This document shows positions 11,345 through 24,224 of a stretch of DNA of 64,000 bases, in pieces. The stretch is taken from assembly GCF_003086295.3 (NCBI RefSeq), contig NC_092053.1, positions 119,246,445-119,310,444 of the forward strand. Direction: 5' to 3'. The notes beneath the pieces are model-generated. The model was not told the origin of the DNA. It did not search any database and saw only the letters and a list, made by a program, of their open reading frames with translations. The translations under genes and the position numbers were made by a program. Within the stretch, counting starts at the first letter, position 1, and each line of letters starts with the position of its first letter. The DNA is from Arachis hypogaea. Taxonomy: Eukaryota > Streptophyta > Magnoliopsida > Fabales > Fabaceae.

Positions 11345-12244
11345 GGCTCCATGAGAGCCCACTGTCAAGCTATTGACATTAAAGAAGCACTTGTTGGGAG
11401 GCAACCCAATTTTATTTAACTATATCTATTTATTTTCCATTGTTATTTTATGTTTTCTGTAGGTTGATGATTATGTAAAGTCACAAAAACAACTGAAAAA
11501 GCAAAAACAGAATAAAAAATAGTATTAAAAATAGCACACCTTGGAGGAGAAGCTTACTGGCATTTAAACGCCAGTAAGGGTAGCAGAATGGGCGTTTAAC
11601 ACCAGAAATAGGCACAGAGCTGGCGTTTAAACGCCAGAAAAGGGAGAAAAGCTGGCGTTAAATGCTAGAAATAGGCAGCAACCTGGCGTTTAACGCCAGG
11701 ATTGGCAATCAAGGAGGCGTTTACACGCCAACATGGTGCAGGGATGAGAAATCCTTGATACCTCAGGATCTGTAGACCCCACAGGATCCCCACCTACCTC
11801 ATCTCTCTCTCTCTCTTCTTCACACCTTTCCATAACACCCTTCCCTAAATACCCTTCATCAATCACCTCAATACCTCTTCCCCAAAAACTCCTCACCTAT
11901 CAAATCCTACCCTCTTCTCTATAATCTCTTCACCAATCCACATCCATCCATCATAAAACCCCACCTACCTCACCATTCAAATTCAAACCACTTTCCCTCC
12001 CAAACCCACCCATACATGGCCGAACCCTACCCCTCTATCCACTCCTATATAAACTCATCTTCACTCCTTCATTTTCACACATCATACACAGTACTTACCC
12101 CCCCTGGGCCAAAACTTCCACCACCCTACATCTCCCCTAATTCTTCCTCTTCTACTCTTTTCTTTCTTCTTTTGTTCGAGGACGAGCAAACCTTCTAAGT
12201 TTGGTGTGGTAAAAGTGTTGCTTTTTGTTTTTCCATAACCATTT
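11345..12244 (+). other. E2 spacer replacing pol; palindrome cluster and CT-rich leader
   Basis: In an autonomous relative RT, RNase H and integrase would begin here. Instead there is the hairpin-like TTGGGAGGCAACCCAA at about 11394, five or more GGCGTTTAAACGCC-type palindromes at 11550-11735, and a CT/CA-rich tract to 12200 that reads like a 5' untranslated leader for the next ORF. No coding capacity was found on either strand. Confidence 0.75.
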
Positions 12245-13495
12245 ATGGCACCAAAGGCCAGAGAAACCTCTAGAAAGAGGAAAGAGAAGGCAAAAGCTTC
12301 CACCTCCGAGTTATGGGAGATGGAGAGATTCATCTCAAGGGTGGATCAAGACCACTTCTATGAAGTTGTGGCCAAGAAGAAGGTGATCCCCGAGGTCCCT
12401 TTCAAGCTCAAAAAGGGTGAATATCCGGAGATCCGACATGAGATTTGAAGAAGAGGTTGGGAAATTCTCACCAACCCCATTCAACAAGTCGAAATCTTAA
12501 TGGTTCAAGAGTTCTATGCCAATGCATGGATCACCAAGAACCATGATCAAAGTGTGAACCTGGATCCTAAGAATTGGCTTACAATGGTCTGGGGGAAATG
12601 CTTAGATTTCAGTCCAGAAAATGTAAGGTTGGCATTCAACTTGCCCATGATGCAAGGAGATGCACGCCCCTACACTAGAAGGGTCAACTTTGATCAAAGG
12701 TTGGACCAAGTCCTCATAGACATTTGTGAAGAGGGCGCTCAATGGAAGAGAGATTCAAGAGAAAAGCCGGTTCAACTAAGAAGACATGACCTCAAGCCCG
12801 TGGCTAGGGGATGGTTGGAGTTCATCCAACGCTCAATCATTCCCACTAGCAACCGTTCTGAAGTTACTATAGACCGGGCTATCATGATCCATAGCATCAT
12901 GATTGGAAAGGAAGTAGAAGTTCAGGAGGTTATATCCCTAGAACTCTACAAGGTGGCTGACAAGTCCTCTACTTTGGCAAGGTTAGCCTTCTGTCATCTT
13001 ATTTGTCACCTGTGCAATTCAGCTGGAATTGACATAGAGGAAGACATCCTCATTGATGAGGACAAGCCCATCACTAAGAAAAGGATGGAGCAAACAAGAG
13101 AGCCCACTCATGAACCTCACCAAGAGCATGAGGAAATTCCTCATCATGAGATTCCTGAGATGCTTCAAGGGATGCATTTTCCTCCACAAAACTATTGGGA
13201 GTAAATCAACACCTCCCTAGGAGAATTAAGTTCCAACATGGGACAACTAAGGGTGGAGCACAAAGAGCATTCCATCCTCTTCCATGAAATTAGAAAAGAC
13301 CAAAGAGTCATGAGGGAGGAGCAACAAAGGCAAGAAAGAGACATTGAGGAGCTCAAGCACTCATTAGATCTTCAAGAGGAAGAACAAGCCGCCATCACTA
13401 AGGTGGACCCGTTCTTTAATTTCCTTGTTCTTATTTATCTATTTTTCGAAAATTATGCTTTATGTGCTATCTATGTTTGTGTCTTTACTACATGA
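12245..13495 (+). pseudogene. Plant-transposon-protein ORF (Transposase_32-like) of E2
   Basis: Starts MAPKARETSRKRKEKAKAS, a basic N-terminus like that of the E1/E3 ORFs. The body contains FYANAWITKNHDQSV, NLPMMQGDARPYTRR, RGWLEFIQRSIIPTSNRSEV and FCHLICHLCNSAGI, blocks I recall from the plant Transposase_32 family. A coiled-coil-like tail follows (REEQQRQERDIEELKHSLD). In-frame stops occur at about 12446 (TGA) and 13202 (TAA), and the tail continues in the same frame, so this is a lightly damaged copy of one ORF of about 400 codons. The cysteine/histidine-rich middle may bind metal, but I cannot assign a function. It is unlike the E1/E3 ORF in detail, so the two families acquired or diverged it long ago. 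Confidence 0.72.
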
Positions 13496-14507
13496 TCATT
13501 AGTGTCTTAGTGTCTATGCCTTAAAGCTATGAATGTTCTATGAATCCATCACCTTTCTTAAATGAAAAATGTTTTCTGAAAAAGAAAAAGAACTACATGA
13601 ATTTCGACTTTTTAAATAGTTTAATTATTTTGATGTGGTGGCAATACTTTCTGTTTTCTGAATGAATGCTTAAACAGTGCATATTTTTGAATTTGTTGTT
13701 TATGAATGTTAAAATTGTTGGCTCTTGAAAGAATGATGAAAAAGGAGAAATGTTATTGATAATCTGAAAAATCATAAAAATTGATTCTTGAAGCAAGAAA
13801 AAGCAGTGAAAAGCTTGCAGAAAAAAATAAATATGGCGAAAAAAATGGCGAAAAGAGAAAAAAGAGAAGAAAAAGAAAAATCAAGCAGAAAAAGCCAATA
13901 ACCCTTTAAACCAAAAGGCAAGGGTAAAATAAAAAGGATCCAAGGCTTTGAGCATCAGTGGATAGGAGGGCTCACAGGAATAACATCCTGGCCTAAGTGG
14001 CTAAACCAAGCTATCCCTAACCATGTGCTGGTAGCCTGAAGGTGTCAAGTGAAAAGCTTGAGACTGAGCAGTTAAAGTCGTGGTCCAAAGCAAAAAGAGT
14101 GTGCTTAAGAGCTCTGGACACCTCTAATTGGGGACTCTAGCAAAGCTGAGTCACAATCTGAAAAGGTTCACCTAGTTATGTGTCTGTGGCATTTATGTAT
14201 CTGGTGGTAATACTGGAAAACAAAATGCTTAGGGTCACAGCCAAGACTCATAAAGTAGCTGTGTTCAAGAATCAACATACTGAACTAGGAGAACCAATAA
14301 CACTATCTGAATTCTGACTTCCTATAGAAGCCAATCATTCTGAAGTGAGATGCCAAAACTGTTTAGAAGCAAAAAGCTAATAGCCCCGCTCATCTAATTA
14401 AAACTGATATTCATAGATGTTTTTGGAATTTATTGTATATTCTATTCTTTTTATCCTACTTTGTTTTTAGTTGCTTGGGGACAAGCAACAATTTAAGTTT
14501 GGTGTTG
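13496..14507 (+). other. E2 3' non-coding region and polypurine area
   Basis: Purine-rich (AAAAAGAAAA, GAAAAAGAG) sequence at 13740-13900, then unique sequence. It ends with 'tttaagtttggtgttg' immediately before the 3' LTR, the place where plus-strand DNA synthesis should be primed. No gene is supported. Confidence 0.65.
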
Positions 14508-16139
14508 TGATGAGTAAATAATTTATACGTTTTTTGGCATTGTTTTTAGGTAGTTTTTAGCATGTTTTAGTTACTTTTTATTACATTTTTATTACTTTTT
14601 AAATAAAAATTACAATTCTGGACTTTACTATGAGTTTGTGTATTTTTCTGTGATTTCAGGTATTTTCTAGCTGAAATTGAGGGACCTGAGCAAAAATCTG
14701 ATTCAGAGGCTGAAAAAAGACTGCAGATGCTGTTGGATTCTGACCTCCCTGCACTCGAAGTAGATTTTCTGGAGCTACAGAAGTCCAATTGGCACGCTCT
14801 TGATTGCATTAGAAAGTAGACATCCTGGGCTTTCCATCAATATATAATAGTCCATACTTTTCCCGAGATTTGATGGCCCAAACCGACATTCCAAGTCGGC
14901 ATAAAAATTCTGGCGTCAAAACGCCAGAACTTGCATAAAAGCTGGAGTTAAACGCCCAAACTGGCACCAAAGCTGGCGTTTAACTCCAAGAAAAGTCTCT
15001 ACATGTGAAAGCTTCAATGCTCAGCCCAAGCACACACCAAGTGGGCCCGAAAGTGGATTTATGCATCATTTACTCATTTCTGTAAACCCTAGGTTACTAG
15101 TCCTTTATAAATATGACCTTTTGCTATTGTATTTGACATACTTTTTCATCTGGGAATCTTTGATAAGTCCTCATGGCCATGCCTAGACCTTTTGTTCTTA
15201 TGTATTTTCAACAGTGGAGTTTCTACACCCCATAGATTAAGGTGTGGAGCTCTGCTGTTCCTCATGAATTAATGCAAAGTACTATTGTTTTTCTATTCAA
15301 CTCAAGCCTATTTCTTCTCCAAGATATTCATTCACACTCAAGAACTTGATGAATGTGATGATTATGTGACACTCATCACCATTCTCACCTATGAACGCGT
15401 GCCTGACAACCACTTCCGTTCTACATGCAAACAAGCTTGAATGTGTATCTCTTGGGTTTTTAATCTAAGATTAGAACCTTCGTGGTATAGGCTAGAATTA
15501 TTGGCGGCCATTCCTGAGATTCGGAAAGTCTAAACCTTGTCTGTGGTATTTCGAGTAAGATCTGGGAAGGGATGACTGTGACGAGCTTCAAACTCGCGAG
15601 TGTTGGGCGTAGTGACAGACGCAAAAGGATCAATGGATCCTATTCCAACATGATCGAGAACCAACAGCTGATTAGCCGTGCGGTGACAGCGCATTTGGAC
15701 CATTTTAACTGAGAGGACGGGAGGTAGCCATTGACAACGGTGATACCCAACATAAAGCTTGCCATGGAAAGGAGTATGAATGATTGGATGAAGACAATAG
15801 GAAAGCAGAAGTTCAGGAGGAACAAAGCATCTTCATACGCTTATCTGAAATTCTCACCAATGAATTACATAAGTATCTCTATCTTATTTTATATTTTATT
15901 TATCTTTTAATTATCAATTCTCCATAACCATTTGAATCCGTCTGACTGAGATTTATAAGATGACCATAGCTTGCTTCAAGCCAACAATCTCCGTGGGATC
16001 GACCCTTACTCACGTAAGGTTTATTACTTGGATGACCCAGTGCACTTGCTGGTTTGTTGTGCAGAGTTGTGACAAAGAGTTTAGATTACAATTGTGCGTA
16101 CCAAGTTGTTGGCGCCATTGATGATCACAATTTCGTGCA
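14508..16139 (+). repeat. 3' LTR of E2
   Basis: 1632 bp, TGATGAGTAA...TTTCGTGCA, direct repeat of 5860-7524. The palindrome cluster is at about 14890-14985. A deletion of about 33 bp relative to the 5' LTR lies near 15168, and scattered substitutions suggest an insertion older than E3. Confidence 0.9.
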
Positions 16140-17667
16140 CGAGTATGCATGCACATGCCCGCATACACATGCATGCCAAACAAAGACGACCCTTCGCATA
16201 TGGAGGGGTATGCGTCCGCATACATAGGAGTTTAGTTAAAAATAGGTTAAGTCTGCAGAATTTCAGTTTTACACACCAAACTTTCGACGTGCATAACTTT
16301 CTCGTTTTAAAATATTTTTCATCCGTTCTTCAAATGACATGAACTTCACGGACCCATTTTCATATGAAATAAATTTAAAACAATTTGGGGGTCCGGGAGC
16401 CAAGTTATGGCTCGTCGAAATTCGGCCAAAAACCAGTTTTACACAAAAACCTTATACTTCAAGTTTCATTCAAAACCAAACTCAATCCCAACCTTCTATA
16501 CATATATTCAACATAGCAACAAACCGTATCACACTAACACAGCACTGAAATCTCCACGCCATATCACAATTAATCATACCTCAATATTAGACAATCTCAC
16601 ACCTAAATTTCTCACTTTAATCAACAAAATTATCAACAATCCATTATATTTGCATAATCAATATCATCAACATATCAATCATTATCCAATCACCATTTTA
16701 GCATTCTATTGTTACCACAACAATGATCACCAACACATGCTCAATCCATATCATCAATCATTATCACAAGTACTAAGTATTCAACATACTTAATCCTTCC
16801 AACCTATCCTATGGTTCTCTATTCTAAGTTTTCACAAGACATTATTTATTAAATACGAGAAACCTAAACCATACCTTGGCCAGTTTCTCCTGTAAGCTCA
16901 AAACCACCAAAATTTAAGTTTCAAGATTCCTAATCAACTCCAATGATTCCAGCCACCAAGGGTTGTTCCAAGAGCTCTAATTCACCAACTCAAACTCCAA
17001 ATAAACATAAATTCAATCTAATTTATACAATTCACTAAATTAGCACTAGGGTACACAAAAATTGGACAATCTACAAGGGTTTAGAGTTTCCTTACCTTAC
17101 CCAAGCTCCAAATAAGCAAGAGCGAGCATTTTCCTCAAGCTAATCGGACCCTATAACATCAAAGAACCAAAATCTCAACACCACTCTAATTAATTTCGAA
17201 ATTTTGGGGGAAAGAGAGGTTGAGAATGAAACTGAAGGTTCCTTACCAAATTATGCACCGGGCTTTGTAGAGTTTGACGCTGCAGATGCGTGGCCACAAA
17301 CGGTGTGGCGATCGGAGCTCGGAGCGAGAAGTTGTGTGGAATCAAAGAATGAGTGAAGGTTTTGAAATGGAAGAGTGTTCTTCCTCCCCTTGTTGAAATG
17401 TTTCAGCGTTCCTTGCATGTTTGGGGTGAGAGAATGGGCTATGCTCATTTGATTAAGTAGAGTTGAGTTGGGCTTGGGCTTAATACGGGCCCGATTCAAC
17501 CGGTCTATCCCGTTTGGCCCAATCTTAGGCCAAATTCTTTAAAATAAGTGTCAAAATTCTTGTTTTAATTAGCTCTATCTTATTAAACTATAAAATTAGC
17601 ATTCCTAATTTCTTTTATTCAAATTTAATTTATTTACTAATTATTTGTTAATTTTACGGGGTTTACA
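16140..17667 (-). repeat. Partial LTR of a second gypsy lineage, minus strand
   Basis: On the minus strand it begins TGTAAACCCCGTAAAATTAA, a typical LTR start, and runs left until it is cut by the E2 3' LTR. It contains the phrase 'caagttatggctcgtc', which I recall from legume chromovirus LTRs. Its 3' end is not seen, so it is a truncated or interrupted copy. No gene is supported; the small ORFs in it are chance. Confidence 0.55.
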
Positions 17668-17669
17668 AA

Positions 17670-18170
17670 ATGTCTATAGCGGAATACACAAACAAGTTTG
17701 AGAAATTGTGTCGATTCTCCAGGATTTATCAAGGAGCTCTAGGAGACTTTGAGGAGTGGAAATGTATCAAATACGAAGGAGGAATCTGGAGTGATATTTT
17801 GAGTTCAGTGAGCCCGATGGAGATTAGAGTTTTCTTGGACTTGGTAAACAAAAGTAGGATTTCAGAGGAATATTCAAAGAAGGCTGCTATGGCAAAGAAT
17901 GATAGCCAGAAATTTTACCAAAGAGAACAATCAGGGTTTCACACCAAGGGGCCAAGAATTTAAGAGGAGAGGATACGCACAACAATTTCCCCAAGACGGA
18001 GTAACTTCGGGACGAATGATGACGACCAAGGAAATGGTAGAGGAAAACAGACAATGGTTGTTTTAGATGATTTGAATTGTCAGAAATGTAGATGTTGTCA
18101 CCCAAATAGGCCGTGTCATTTTGGTTCGGGCTTATGCTATAGGTACGGTCTTCCGAGGCATATGTCTTAG
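17670..18170 (+). pseudogene. Chromovirus (Tekay/Del-like) gag fragment
   Basis: From the ATG at 17670 the protein reads MSIAEYTNKFEKLCRFSRI, then CIKYEGGIWSDILSSVSPME and LVNKSRISEEYSKKAA. This is the retrotransposon gag domain of Ty3/gypsy chromoviruses. It stops at 17963. In another frame up to about 18170 lies a decayed zinc knuckle: CQKCRCC...RPCHFGSGLCYRYGLPRHMS, with one cysteine changed to tyrosine. It sits directly against the minus-strand LTR at 17667, so it is the debris of a different insertion. Protease and pol are not found. Confidence 0.8.
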
Positions 18171-18518
18171 AACTATCCACAAAGGGAGACTCAGAATGCC
18201 GGTCAGTCGCAACGAGGTGGAGGTAATCATAAAACTGCTAACTTGATTTTAATTACGTTATAGAACGTTGAGACATTGCATTTATTCGTACCAAAGACGG
18301 AAGAGACAAATTAGAATTTAAAGTAATTAGCTTAGAACCACCTCAAGAGTGCTACGTGAGAGGTTGGCTTCAAGTGACAAATTCTTGCAGACGAACAAAT
18401 CACAGCGCGGCAACAGGAGCACGGTGAAAGTGAAGACATTAGGACTACTAGGAGGAAGAAGAGAAGTTATGGGGGATAAGGCATTACAGAGAGGGGTAAA
18501 AGGTCAGGGAACCTTATG
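18171..18518. other. Unassigned stretch between gag fragment and E3
   Basis: About 350 bases with only short ORFs, including a basic 69-residue one at 18349-18558 that runs into E3. I could not link it to the gag fragment or to the Helitron remnant on the far side of E3. Confidence 0.4.
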
Positions 18519-18523
18519 TTTAG

Positions 18524-20003
18524 TGATGGGAGGAAAAATGCCGGTTAAGAAATTCTGATAAAAGTAGCGTTGCAAGTACAGTCTTAACCGACGAAAATTT
18601 CACTATCAATTTAAAAGTGTGTCACAATTAAAAATAAATAACCGGGAATAGAATCCCGGGTCGTTTCCCAAAGAGTTGACATAGAATGTAAATTATTGGT
18701 AGAATTTTCCTGAATGTTTTGAAATTGAGAACGGAAATAAATGGCTAGGAAGTAAAGAAATGAATAATAACAAGAGGTGTTATATATTTGAAATAGAAAG
18801 CCTTGGTTAGGAGAGATAATTGGGGTTTCTATCCTTGTTGTCTTCCCTAAGTATAATCATAAAGGTTCATTGCTCCCACTTATTTATCCTCTAATAATTG
18901 AAGGAAAGTCAAGTGGCTTCACTAACTCTAGCTCACTAGTCCTAATCACTTCACGAGGAAGGACTAGAGTTGGTGAGAAATGAGCTAGCCATCAATGTCC
19001 AATTACGATTGATACGTGAGCTTCACAACTCAAGGGATTCCAATTAATCAACCCCTAAGCCAAGTTGAGAGCTTAAGTCATTAACATGAATGCCATTTTC
19101 ATAAACATATAATATGAATAAATAAAAGATATGGTAATTCTGTAACATTAATTAAATCAAAATTTGCACGAACAATAATTAACCAGAATCAAATACTTAC
19201 TAGAATTAAACATAAAAAGAATTCATTGCATTAATAAATTCAAAAATAACAAAATCCAAACATGAATTCAAAGTAAATAAATTGAAAAACAAAAGAAGTA
19301 GAAGTAATAGGAAGGAAAACTCTAAAGACAATGACTCCACTTGAAGGTAGTAGCAGCTCTCTCAAGATCCAATTCGAAGATGAACTAAGAATGCTAAGAA
19401 CCCTAGAAGAAGTAGTGTTTCTCTCTTTAGAATTAAAAACTAAACAAAAACTAAAGTGAAAGTGAAGTTGTCTTCAGTCTCAGCTTGCCACCTGCCTCTA
19501 GTCTGTATTTTTGGGCTTAAACTGGGTCCAAATCAGCCCAGAAATCGCCCCCAGTGAGTTCTATTAAGTGCAGCACGTGATGCTCTGTCACGCATACGCG
19601 TCGCTGAATTCCTACGCTGGTCACGCATATGCGTCAGTCACGCATACGCGTCGCTGTAAGATGCTCCAAATCATGGGCACACGTCAGCCATACGTACGCG
19701 TCGCTCCTCGCTTCTCAACTCCTTAGTTTCTTCTGTTCTTTCCACTTTAACATGCTTCATCTTCATCCTTTGAGCCATTCATGCCCTGTAAACCTGAAAA
19801 CACTTCACAAACACATCACGACATCGAATAGTAATAAAGGAGAATTAAAAATCAACAATTTTAAGTCTTAGGAAGCATATTTTCAATCTTAGCACAAAAT
19901 TAGGAAGGAAATAAAAAACTTGCAGTTTACATGAATAGGTGTGAGAGAAGTTGACAAAACCCACTTAATTCAGTCCAAAATATCATAAAATAGTGGTGTA
20001 TCA
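18524..20003 (-). repeat. 3' LTR of E3
   Basis: 1480 bp. The palindrome cluster (CACGCATACGCGTCGCT and variants) is at 19580-19705. Left flank TTTAG. Partner of 36149-37629. Confidence 0.95.
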
Positions 20004-21455
20004 AATCTCCCCACACTTAAACATTAGCATGTCCTCATGCTAAGCTTAAGGAGACAAAAAAATGAATGGGAAAAAGGTGAGACTCATGCAATGCAACCTA
20101 TCTATGTGAATGCAACTACATGCTAAAATGCTTCTACCTACTTGGTTTAAAGTAAACAAATTCTCCATGAACAACCATAAGTAAATTCCACTAATTTAAA
20201 TCTCAAAATAAAGAACAAGTAAGCTTGCAAGAAGAAAGCTCATGAAAGCCGGAAACAAAGACTTGAGCACCGAACCCTCACTGGAAGTGTATACACTATA
20301 ATCACTCGAGTATTTAAGGATCGATTCTCTCGGTTCTCTACTAATCTTGCTTTCTAAGGCTTGCTTTTCTTCTACCAATCAACACAATTTAATGCACAAA
20401 TACACATATCAAAAGGCCTTTTCAAGGGTTGTAATGGGGCTAGGGTAAGGGTAGGAATGTATTTGGTTAAGTGAACTAAAATCCGAATCCTTGACTAACC
20501 TAAACTTCTCACCTAACCTAAGACATTCCAAGTCATTACAATGCAAAACCTACTACCCGTTGATTATTTTTGTCACAAATTCATGCACCTTAATGTCTTT
20601 TGAATACAAATCATATGCATTAATTTAATTATTTTACTTGGAACATTTTGTCCTCTTTTTATTGCTTCCTCTTTTTTTTTCATTTATTTTTCTTCTTTTT
20701 TTTTCTCTTTTTTTTTTTTTTTGATATGCATAAAGGAGGTAGTGCACATGGTTAAAGTGTTAGATACATGAACAAGTGCCCAACTATATTCACATTTTCA
20801 CATAAGAATATAAAATACCCAATTTCCCAAACATGTATTCCCCAATTCAATTTCTCCACACTTAATTCATGTATACCTCACTAGTCTAAGCTAATCAAGG
20901 ATTCAAATTAGGGACATATATTATTTTCCGCTTAGAGTTAGTGATGTGCTAATATAAAGAATAAATGGGGTAAAATAGGCTCAACATGGGGTTGCAAAGG
21001 GTAATGATAGGGTAAGGCCATACGGATATGTGAGCTAAGTGAAACAAGGCCTCAATCACATAAGTGTATGCATACATCAAACCATGGAAATATAGAATCA
21101 AGCAAGATATAGATCACAATTTTAGAGAGAACAACAAACACCAATAAAGCATTGGTTGATAAAATGTAACCAACCAAATAGGTTCAAAGTCTCACTGATT
21201 TTGTATGTTCGAGCTCTAAAACCATGTTCCAAATTAAAAATCTTCAAACAAGTTTAACAAAAAATTTAATTCAAATTAGTGAAATGCTATAAAATAGTGT
21301 CTTGAAAAGGAATTTATCACTTCAACCAAGTAGTACATAAATGCAAGCAACTACTACTCATGCAAGTTATCCTATCTAACAAAAGAAAAAAAATAAAATA
21401 TTGGTGTTGAGAGAGAGTTGTTACCTTTGGAAGTCAGTTACCGACATTCCCACAC
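20004..21455 (-). other. E3 polypurine tract and 3' non-coding region
   Basis: On the minus strand AAGTGTGGGGAGATT (plus 20004-20018) abuts the 3' LTR and fits a polypurine tract. The rest is AT-rich and gene-free, includes a T-run at about 20690-20723, and matches the left part of E1 in places. Confidence 0.7.
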
Positions 21456-22717
21456 TTAAGGCTTGGCACGGTCCTCCGTGCCATCAGTGATGAGCAAAGT
21501 GGGGTTGGGAGCATCACTTCCACTGTCCGGCTCGTCATGGCTCTCCATGCTGTCATGTGAAGTGGAGTCTGGGGTATCGGTCTCTTCCGGAGGTAGGTGA
21601 GTACTAACAGCGAGCTCCTTCAAGTAGTTGTATCGGCGCTTGTTGCGACGCTCGATTTGCTCAATCCGTCGGCCTTGCCGGTCTAACCTCTCAAGGATCT
21701 CAAGTAGCAAATGATTGGTGGGTGGTTTTAGAGCAAAAGATGAAGGGCGTCAAAGGACGGGCCTTCATTCTGGCTCACGGAAGGTGCTGAAGGTCTGATA
21801 TACTTCCCATTTGGGACAAATTCATCATCCCTAGGAATCATGGCCTTCGTATCCCCAGCCCGATGGGAGACTCCCACTGCAGATACCAAATCTGTAACCA
21901 ATGCGAGAAAAGGCAGGTTGCCCGTGATCTGCACTCGTTCCATAGCCTGTTGGATGAGTCGTGGCAAGTTGAGAGGTTGCTCTGTTAGAATGCACCAAAT
22001 GAGAACGGTCATGTCAGCAGTGAAAGTGGACTCATGAGTGCTCAGAAAGATGTAGTGGGACATGATCTGTGCCAACACGTGAGCCTCCAAGGTGAGTGCT
22101 TGGACAGAGATACTCTTGGGGCGAGTCTGGTGTTGCCCATATATCCAATTGGTGTCAGGTTGGGTGATGACTCTAAGGACGCTATCCCAGTCAAATTGGT
22201 ATGTCTGGCGCTCAAGCTGGGCCTCTTGATAGGCATCCAACCCCTCCGGGCTAGGTAAGAGATCAAGTACTCTCTGAATGGCACCTTCAGAGACAGGGAC
22301 TTACTTTTGGCGAACATAGACAGATTGCAGGGTAGGTAAGTGATAGTTGGAGTAGAATTCAACTACCCAAGAGAGATTAGCCTCTCACGGCTGCCTCCTT
22401 AAGAATCCCCACTGTCGGCTTTCAATGCGGGACACCACAAAGTCGATGAAGTACACTGGAAGAATGAGGAGGTGCTCATTATGGTAGTTTTTCTCTGCTA
22501 AGACGGGGAACATCCGCTCACAATAACAGTTAGTGAACCGTGCGGAGTCCCGTGCAGGAAATGCCTTCTCCGCTTCATCAACCCGGATGGTCCTCTTCAC
22601 CCGCTTAGAATGTGGCTTAACCCTTGTGGATAGTTGCACCTTAGCCGGTGCTCTTTTAGTTCCCATCTTTGCCGATGTCTTATCAGAAGCCTTCTCTTTT
22701 CCTCTCTTGGTGGCCAT
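21456..22717 (-). pseudogene. Plant-transposon-protein ORF (Transposase_32-like) of E3
   Basis: Closely similar to the E1 ORF. It starts MATKRGKEKASDK at about 22717, and QWGFLRRQP is followed by a TGA at 22385. A second stop lies near 22303. Then from 22240 GLDAYQEAQLERQTYQFDWD continues to a stop at 21728. A third frame (21710-21456) holds LLEILERLDRQGRRIEQIERR, RRYNYLKELAVSTHLPPEE and a Ser/Asp-rich acidic tail. The order and spacing equal E1, so both copies derive from one intact ORF of about 420-440 codons. The function is not known. The tail helix with alternating Leu/Arg may be a coiled coil. Confidence 0.75.
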
Positions 22718-22786
22718 CTTGAAGAAGGAAGAAAGAGAAGGAATGTCAAATATAGATAGGTAAAAACTGGAAGGAATAAAGTCCAA

Positions 22787-24224
22787 GTGATAATAAATTC
22801 CAAATAAAAAGATAGTATCTTAAATAGATGATAGCTACAACATGCAAGTAAGACATCAAGTAAAATCATGAAGGCATATCATAACAACTAGATGCAAGAG
22901 GGATAAAAGCATGCAAGTAACAAGCATGAGAAGAATAGCTCAAGCATCAATATCAACAATGATAATCACTTACAATAAAATAATGAGAACTTTAGAATGA
23001 CAATTAATGAATACTAAACTCAATACACATGGATTGCAAGGGTTGTGAAAAAGAGGCATTGAGGAGCAAGAATAATTTAGAAAATAAATCCAAATAGCAT
23101 GAGAGCTTTTTCACAAATACTTGGTGTACAAAGTAAAAATAGGAAGTAAGGTAATTAATCCAAGTGTATATGAGACCCAAAATAAGATGTCAATTGTCAA
23201 AACACACCTCACAACACAAACAAGCTATGGAATAGCAACATAATCACCCAAATAAAATTCCAACACCAACATAAAAATGAAAGAGAAAAGAATAAAAAAG
23301 AAATTATAATTAACAAAGCTAATATGCAATTAAAAATAAATAAAATAGTCAAGTGCAAGAAATAAAAGAAGAATGAAAGAGTAGAAGAGAGGAAGAAAAG
23401 AAACCTAAAAAAAGATGAAAATAGGGAGATAAATGGGAGTAAGAATGAGAGAAGATGAGTAGGAAGAGAAGAGGAAAAGGAAAGGAAATTGTGGTTGCCG
23501 GAGGTGGTTGCCGGAGGTAGTCCGCCGGTGGTGGTGAAAAAAGAGGAGAAGAGGGAAGTAAGAAGGAAGAAAAAGGAAGAATGAAGAAGAAAGAATGAGA
23601 ATTAAGATTAGAGAAAAAAGAGAAGAATGAAAGAAAAGAGGTCTAGGTCGCGCGCTGAGTTAAGTGATGCGGCGCTTATGACGCGTGCACGTCGCCCGCG
23701 TGTACGCATGGGTAAGCAGAAATCCAAGCAACGCGTAAGCGTCGGTCACGCGTACGCGTGACCACTCGTCATGCCAGACGCACGATTCCAGCATCATACC
23801 CACACAACTCTCTGTTCAATGTACCAAATTACGCCGATTCTCATTCCACACGTACACGTCGCCGACGTACACGCGTGGAACCACAAAATTGCTAATGACG
23901 CATACGCGTAGACTACACGTACGCATGGGGTGGTTTGTGCGCCAGGCACCCCACCTGCACAGTTCCAGCGTAACTCTCTGTTCAGAATATTAGAGAGCGA
24001 ACTTCCACATGACGCGTGCGCGTCATTGACGCTTACGTGTCAGATGCACTTTTTTTCTGAATAAAATGGAAATATGCTTAAGTAAAAATTAATCAAAGAC
24101 AAAGAACGAAATAAATAGAAGCACATAAATAAAATAGAATTATAAAAAGGAAGATCATACCATGGTGGGTTGCCTCTCACCTAGCACTTTTCTTTAACGT
24201 CCTTAAGTTGGACAGTCCATAAGC
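22787..24224 (-). repeat. E3 spacer with ACGCGTACGCGT-type palindrome cluster
   Basis: Gene-free stretch between the 3' ORF and integrase, equivalent to 2323-3857 in E1. A purine-rich tract is at 23380-23640. At 23640-24050 there are about ten palindromic or near-palindromic sites (ACGCGTACGCGTG, GACGCGTGCGCGTC and relatives), with spacers that share 'caactctctgttca'. The signature GGCAACCCACC (minus GGTGGGTTGCC) lies at about 24160. Confidence 0.78.

Larger units (their letters stand above)
5860..16139 (+). mobile_element. E2: non-autonomous LTR retrotransposon with gag, protease and an extra ORF but no RT/integrase
   Basis: Two direct LTRs (5860-7524 and 14508-16139) bracket a primer site at 7534-7550, a gag pseudogene, a protease region and a plant-transposon-protein ORF. 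There is no sequence between protease and the 3' ORF that could hold RT, RNase H or integrase: only about 900 non-coding bases. LTRs start TGATGAG and end ...CGTGCA. By eye they differ at roughly 7% of the first 250 positions, and the 3' LTR lacks about 33 bp present in the 5' LTR near 6520-6555. No target duplication is visible: the 5-mers are GTACG before and CGAGT after. The protease (CDLGSS) and gag types are Athila-like. Movement would need enzymes from a partner element. Confidence 0.85.

Noticed and set aside
5855..16144. Target duplication for E2
   Set aside because: GTACG and CGAGT do not match in any nearby register, so none is claimed.
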